DNA of 64,000 bases from Mortierella alpina (taxonomy: Eukaryota > Mortierellomycota > Mortierellomycetes > Mortierellales > Mortierellaceae). Shown in pieces: positions 59,196 through 64,000 of the stretch. The stretch is from NCBI GenBank assembly GCA_029449245.1, contig JANATF010000009.1:1302001-1366000 (forward strand), in the 5' to 3' direction. A model generated the notes under the pieces. The model ran no database searches, had not been told where the DNA came from, and saw nothing but the letters and a program-made list of their open reading frames with translations. Positions within the stretch are counted from its first letter, which is position 1, and each line of letters starts with the position of its first letter. Position numbers and translations under genes: made by a program.

Positions 59196-59406
59196 TGTGA
59201 TATTCTATATGATTATGAGATACTAACTTACTAGGTACTGAAGTCAACGAGAACAAAGAGGGGGTTTATTTTGATCCGCGCTCATGGAGCCCTTATATCG
59301 GGCCCCATGATCACGTCACAGTAGATATTTGGTTCTTGTAGAAATAAAAAGGGAGGTGCGACTCAGGTACACAGTCCCTGAGCCCCACACCGACTAAGAC
59401 ATGACA
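59196..59406 (-). repeat. 5' LTR of element A
   Basis: 211 bp, same sequence as 44,605-44,815. On the minus strand the first internal bases are TTTTTTCAACGTACT, also found at this place in element B; they lack the TGG expected of a tRNA primer site. The leader 58,668-59,195 holds no gene. Confidence 0.95.
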
Positions 59407-60219
59407 CATTCCACCCACAGACGGACGGCCAGACGGAAAGAGCCAATCAGACACTGGAGATCATGCTGAGGGCGTTCGTGGACCAACAACAGACGAACTG
59501 GGACCTACTCTTGACTGCTGCAGAGTTCGCTTATAACAACGCCACCAATGCCACCACAGGATTCTCCCCATTCTTTCTGAACGCCGGCTTCCATCCACGT
59601 GTACCAGCCGCGCTGCTCCTGTCCCCGAGCACACTCATCCCCACGGTAGAAACGTTCGTGACCAACCAGCACACTTCCTTGACCATCGCAAAGGAGGCCA
59701 TAGCATTGGCACAGGAACGACAGGCCAAGAACGCGGACACACGACGCCGAGACCACACATTCAAGGTTGGAGATCAGGTGTTACTGAACACGGACCATAT
59801 CACAGTCGCCGCGGACCAAAACCAGCCCTCACGCAAATTGCAACCTCGTTTCATCGGACCCTATACGCTGTTGGAGCAACACTCGCCGGTCTCATTTCGT
59901 GTTGAGCTACCGCCGACCATGAAGATTCACGATGTGTTCCACGTGGACCGCTTCCAAGAATATAAGCCTTCACCAGAAGCCCTTGGACCACGAGCACCCG
60001 CCAGGCCTCCACCAGAAATCATTGACGGCGAAGAGGAGTACGAGGCTGAAGGCATCCTTGAGTACAGACGCTACCGCCGTCAACACCAGTTCCTCATCCT
60101 TTGGAAGGGTTACCCTCGCAGCTGCGCCACCTGGGAACCACTCGGCAACCTCTCTCATTGCCTCGAGTTGGTTGAAGAATTTAAAACAGCACATGGGATC
60201 CATTTTTAAAAGGGGAAGG

Positions 60220-60319
60220 TGTAACAGTAGTGTCCAGTCACAACGACTATATAGAGTAGAGTAGTACGATACCTGTAAATACATTCCTTTTCCACCTACT
60301 TGACCTGACCCCTACTACA
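60220..60319 (+). repeat. 3' LTR of element C
   Basis: 100 bp, TGTAACAGTAG...CTACTACA, three differences from the 5' LTR. Preceded by the polypurine tract AAAAGGGGAAGG. Confidence 0.92.
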
Positions 60320-63300
60320 GGCGCTGCCTTAGGCCCGGGTCTAGCGTGATGTTTAACGAGTTGAGCGACAAAGGCGGGGGATCTTGATGGTCCGGTCGTC
60401 GCGACAAGGCGTCAGACACGATGTTGTCGGCTCCTCGCTTGTATCTGAAATCGAAATCATGCTCCTGCAGGTGTGGTGAAGTAACTCTAGTTCTGTAAAA
60501 TAGACTACGGTCAACTCAAGAAGGTAAGACTGCTCAGATACGAAATGACTAATGATAGAATCCCTTACGTTTGATCTTGCGATCGATCTCCGTTGGGGGC
60601 AATCGGCGGAAGCGTACCAAATGACTTGGTTGCTCTTGAGCCTGAGAATAAAAGGAAGACTATTCAAAATATAAGTATCTAACTGATAACAGGCTTAACA
60701 AACTTAAGAGAAACCGAGTGAACACTTACTGTGAGGCCCGTTGGGGGGACTCAAGTCTCACAGGGTGTCTCTCGCAAGTGGGGGACAGGGAGAGAATCTA
60801 TAACTACAAAAACTACAGAAACAACGGCACACACAGGTTAGGGGCCTGTATAGACAAAGGGACTCCTTCTTGACTCCTGTGCCAAGGATAGTTCCAAATC
60901 CGAGGGGTACTGTTCTTGATCCTCCGAGAAGACACTCTATGTGATCATCTTCATACCTGGTGGAAGGCCTAGGGATACGGGCCTTGATGGTTCAGGATTT
61001 GTAGGAGAGGAGGGGGACGGTGGAGTGTCTCGGGACGGATTGGTGTAAAGAACAGAGGTTGGCTAAAGCACTATTCTCGTCTCTACTCTCACTCAAACGC
61101 TTATACCGTGTGCGGAGCGTCAAGTTGTGGCAGAGCAACACTAATCCTACTTTGGGGTGTCAGGGGGGTGAGGATGTGCGTAGGAACGTAGTTCTAAACT
61201 GTGCAATCGATGTAAAGGAAAACTTTTGGGGAGGAAACAGACCCGGAACCTAAGTCCAAGTCTGGGTCTTCTTTTATGGGTTATAAATTTAGGGTGCTAT
61301 ACTGAAGCTATATAAAATTGATGTGTTCATAAAGTCTATACTGAATAGAGAGGGTAGCAGGATTTTGATATTATAGAGGGAGGGCGGGTGAACGATTGCC
61401 GGATCCTAGTGTCGCAGTGGTCCTGACTATTTCCCTGCTCCTTGGGGCGGATCCAGCTCTGCTTCATCACACAGGAGCTCCATCCATCTCGCCTGTCGGC
61501 GCGTCAATTTGGGCTGTGTGGGGAAATGTCGGAGCGTGGCATGGTCTGTGTACACGATGAAGTGGGAGCCGTCAAGGTAATATCGCCAAGTTTTCAGTGC
61601 GTGGACGACTGCTAGTAGCTCCTGCTCATGGGTCGGGTAGTTTTTCTCGGCCGAATTGAGCTTTCGAGAGGTGAAGGCAACTGGCCTGGACACACCATTC
61701 GAGTCTGTCTGGAACAACACTGCGCCAATAGCAAATCCGGAGGCATCGGTCTCCACAGTGGATGGTAGATCGGGGTCGAAGATCCTGAGAACCGGCGCTT
61801 TGCTAATCGCGTCTTTGAGATCAGTAAACGCGCGTTCCGTGTCATCATCCCAGAAAAAAGAGACGCCTTCTCCTAGTAATGCTGTCAGAGGTAGAGCAAT
61901 GGAAGCAAAATTTTCGATATACTGCTGATAAAATTGGGCCAGACCAACAAACTGCTGGACCTCTTTTTGCTTGCTGGGTCGCGGCCACTCTGTGATTGCC
62001 TTCACGAGACCGGCATTGGTGTGGACGCCGTCTTTGGAAATTACGTGGCCCAGGAATTCTGTTTGTTCTTGCATGAACGAGCACTTGCTCAATTTCACGT
62101 AGAGGCCGTTGCTCCGGAGCAGGGATAGGACGCTTCTTAAGTGGCGGAGATGGTCGGCCTTGGTCTTGGAGTATATCAGTAGGTCGTCAAGATATATGAC
62201 GACCCATTTGTCAAGGACCGGGTTGAATACTTTGAGCATCATGTTGGAGAACGAGGCTGGGGCGTTAGTGAGGCCGAATGGAACAACATTAAATTCGAAG
62301 TGGCCATAGCGGCAACGGAACGCGGTCTTGTGAGTATGGGGTTCAAACACGCGTTGCTGATGGTATCCAGACAGTAAATCGAGCTTGGTGAAATAACGTG
62401 CTCCACGGAACCTATCGATAAGCTCGTCGATGCGCGGCAATGGGTGGCGGTTTTTGCGCGTGATACGGTTTAGGCCTCGATAGTCTACACACAACCGTAG
62501 AGAGCCGTCTTTCTTCTTGACGAAGAGTACCGGCGCACCGTAGGGCGATGTGCTAGGCTTGATAAATCCTTTGCGTAGTAACTCGTCGAGCTGTTTCCGG
62601 AGCTCATCCAGCTCCGCAATGGATAGGCGGATAACAGGTCGCACCGGAGGGTCAGCGTTGGGGTCGGTTTCGATCTTCATAGCGTCACCTCTGTCTGGAG
62701 GGAGGCCGTCGGGGAGTGTGTCGGGGAAGACGTCGCCAAACTCCTTGAGAAGGGGTTGAACATCCGCAGGAATGTCTGGGGAGGGTTGAGTGTGTTTTGC
62801 TATTTTCACGAGGGCGAGGTAGACCTCGCTGCCAGGTTGAGTGGTAAGAGCGTGAAAGTGCATGTGACTGAGGAGCATTCCGCGAGACTTGGAGGTGATG
62901 GATGAAGGAGCGAACCCTCGACACGTCCAAAGCACGCTCGTGCCCTGAAAGTCGAAATGGAGGTCGTTGGTGCGCCAGTTGATGTGAGGATTGAGTTCGG
63001 TGAGCCAGGGCTTTCCGAGGATGAGGTCGTATTTTTTGAGCGGGTAGAGGAGGGGTTGCAAATTGTCAGTATAGGCGTCGCGGGCAAGTTGGATGGGAAC
63101 GGTGTGTTGGGTGATGGAAGAGGAGCCGTCGGGGAGGATGATGGGGACAGGTGAGCAGGTTTGGCGGGGGAGAGAGTGTCGTTGTTGGAAGGAGGAGCTA
63201 ATGACATTGCCTTCAGCCCCTCCGTCGATGAGGATGCGAGCGGGGTGACCATTGATGGAGCCGATGAATGTGAGTAGAGTGCGCTCGGCAACAGTCTGTG

Positions 63301-63670
63301 TGAAGGATTGTAGACGAACCGTACGCTTGCGCATACGTTTCAGTTTGCTTTTGGAGTAGGTGGATTCTAGCGATGCGAGAGAGACAGGTGGGACCAGGGT
63401 CACTGTCTCTGACGTCCTAGGGGGAAGGGGGTGATCGTAGCGAGGGTCGTAGCGAGGTTGAGGAATCGGGGTCAGGGAATCAGGGGTAGGGTCAGTGTTC
63501 GAGGTATGGAGCACGGCGTGAGGGGGAGCGAGCGAAGGACGAGTTTCAACGAGGGATTTGTTGTGTTGTGCAACCGTAATTTTATTGCGGTGTGTGGGGT
63601 GACAACTTAACTCTGGCGGTTGCTCACTCCCCTTGTCCAGAGGAGAAAGGGAAGGAGTGTCAGCGATCAA
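60320..63670 (-). pseudogene. pol of element D, truncated and split by element E2
   Basis: The frame opens in the -1 frame after gag without an ATG. The protease reads LIDGGAEGNVISSS with no premature stop, unlike C. RT (YLDDLLIYS), RNase H (TDASGFAIGAVLFQ, YTDHATLRHF) and RWMELL follow. At 61,471 element E2 interrupts it. The frame resumes at 60,471 with QEHDFDFRYKRGADNIV and DALSRRPDH and stops at LDPGLRQR at the junction with element C. No integrase remains. Confidence 0.92.
60472..61471 (-). mobile_element. Element E copy 2, inverted relative to copy 1
   Basis: 1,000 bp; on the minus strand TGTGATGAAG...CTTCACCACA. Flanked by the 4-bp duplication CAGG (60,468-60,471 and 61,472-61,475). 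It differs from copy 1 at only a few sites (for example one extra base near 61,212), so both moved recently. It carries no transposase or RT frame. Confidence 0.8.
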
Positions 63671-63678
63671 GTTCTGGA

Positions 63679-64000
63679 CTAATCTTGATCGCTGGGAGCG
63701 TTTCCCGACACGGGGGGAGGGGTGCGGGCTTGTTCAATGGCATTGACACGACACTCGCTCGCCATGTGTCCTTGTTGGCGGCAACGGAAGCAACTGCCAC
63801 TGGCCATCAGGCTTCTGCGGTCGGTATCGCTAAGGGGGCGTAGCGGGGGTCGGTGATTGTTTTGTCGAGTGTAGGTTCGGAAGTTGTGGGGTCGGTTGTT
63901 GGAGCGAGGTGGTTGTTGTCGTAAAGCGTTCAGGGTCACTCGGCGGACGATAGTTTCGATGTTATGGAGGAGTAGGTTGTCCACTTCCATGGCGTTGGGA
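63679..64000 (-). CDS. C-terminal part of gag of element D (partial)
   Basis: The frame enters from the right edge and ends with TAG at 63,679-63,681. It contains MEVDNLLLHNIETIV, an Arg/Asn/Gln-rich stretch and one canonical CX2CX4HX4C zinc knuckle (CFRCRQQGHMASEC) that binds nucleic acid. The end GNAPSDQD matches the gag end in C. Pol follows in the -1 frame within a few bases. Confidence 0.85.
   Translation of the reverse strand, partial: PNAMEVDNLLLHNIETIVRRVTLNALRQQPPRSNNRPHNFRTYTRQNNHRPPLRPLSDTDRRSLMASGSCFRCRQQGHMASECRVNAIEQARTPPPVSGNAPSDQD

Larger units (their letters stand above)
44605..59406 (-). mobile_element. Element A: chromovirus inserted in element C
   Basis: Two 211-bp LTRs that I read as identical are flanked by the 5-bp duplication CATTC (44,600-44,604 and 59,407-59,411). 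Orientation is minus. Removing element B (7,005 bp plus 5) and the hAT-like element (804 bp plus 8) leaves about 6.98 kb, close to element B at 7.0 kb. Identical LTRs imply recent insertion, yet two further elements have already inserted into it. Confidence 0.95.
41620..60209 (+). pseudogene. pol of element C, with premature stop and split by element A
   Basis: The frame is -1 relative to gag and opens without an ATG, as in element D. The protease active site reads LIDGGAEGN (DGG rather than DSG/DTG). A TAG at 42,079-42,081 interrupts it, where element D has a Gln codon. RT has YLDDILIYS, RNase H TDHATLRHF, and the integrase zinc finger HLGFDKTYEQ and CESCQRNK. The integrase core has TMDFIVQLP and SDRDTKFTSHFW. 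Element A enters at 44,605 after MSTAF. The frame resumes at 59,407 with HPQTDGQTERANQ (the catalytic Glu), a GPY-type domain (RFIGPYTLLEQ) and a chromodomain (YEAEGILEYRRY, FLILWKGYP) ending at 60,209. Confidence 0.93.
39245..60319 (+). mobile_element. Element C: small-LTR Ty3 chromovirus, host of nested insertions
   Basis: Bounded by 100-bp LTRs and oriented left to right: 5' LTR, PBS-like TGG at 39,345, gag, pol (protease, RT, RNase H, integrase, chromodomain), polypurine tract AAAAGGGGAAGG at 60,208-60,219, 3' LTR. Without E1 and A (and one copy of each target duplication) it is about 5.27 kb. The LTRs differ at about three of 100 sites. No target duplication flanks it: left CCCTA, right GGCGC. 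Confidence 0.93.
60320..64000 (-). mobile_element. Element D: truncated C-family chromovirus running off the window
   Basis: Minus-strand gag and pol of the same family as C. The 3' part of pol (RNase H end, integrase, chromodomain) and the 3' LTR are missing because the sequence switches to the LTR of C at 60,320. A second E copy interrupts pol. The 5' end lies beyond 64,000. Confidence 0.9.

Noticed and set aside
44605-59406. Possibility that A and B are one large element with four LTRs
   Set aside because: The inner and outer LTR pairs differ in sequence, each pair has its own 5-bp duplication, and the A pol frame continues across B.

Overview
The window looks like nuclear DNA of an early-diverging fungus, most likely Mucoromycota and plausibly the Mortierellaceae. 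The genes have many short GT-AG introns, mostly 60-160 nt. The gene set includes an Integrator subunit 6 homologue and NKAP, which common ascomycete yeasts lack. The retroelements are Ty3-type chromoviruses. The lineage call is an inference from gene content and structure, not from a search.

Positions 1-35,536 are gene-bearing. In order they hold: a partial secreted plant-type LRR protein (-); an unidentified spliced gene (+); a small secreted protein with a CBM14 chitin-binding domain (-); an M1 aminopeptidase (+); a PEX4-type ubiquitin-conjugating enzyme (-); a PSP1-domain protein (+); the mismatch-repair/meiotic endonuclease MLH3 (-); a FAT1-type very-long-chain acyl-CoA synthetase (-); ORC1 (-); INTS6 (+); and NKAP (+). 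ORC1 and INTS6 are head to head and share a short promoter interval. PEX4 and FAT1, which ends in a PTS1-like ARL, both point to peroxisomes, but they are not adjacent and I do not claim a cluster. I rebuilt the aminopeptidase, PEX4, PSP1, NKAP and CBM14 genes exon by exon, and each total divides by three.

Positions 35,537-64,000 are a nest of transposons. A small-LTR chromovirus (C, + strand, 100-bp LTRs) spans 39,245-60,319. It is split by a 1-kb TG...CA element (E1, 4-bp target duplication) and by a second chromovirus (A, - strand, 211-bp identical LTRs, duplication CATTC). A is in turn split by an 804-bp hAT-like non-autonomous DNA element (8-bp duplication CAAGGAAC) and by a third chromovirus (B, - strand, identical 213-bp LTRs, duplication CCGGA). 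B has an uninterrupted gag-pol frame of about 1,730 codons. Removing the insertions leaves about 5.3 kb for C, 7.0 kb for A and 7.0 kb for B, which supports the reading. To the left lies a truncated A-family copy (F); to the right lies a truncated C-family copy (D) carrying a second E copy in opposite orientation.

The most unusual points are: the four-level nest with base-exact target duplications; the hAT-like element with CGAATG arrays at both ends; the 1-kb E element; the missing target duplication around C together with a G-rich 41-bp filler on its left flank; an aminopeptidase whose first ATG directly abuts a TATA-like box; and a frame-neutral, stop-free intron in NKAP.
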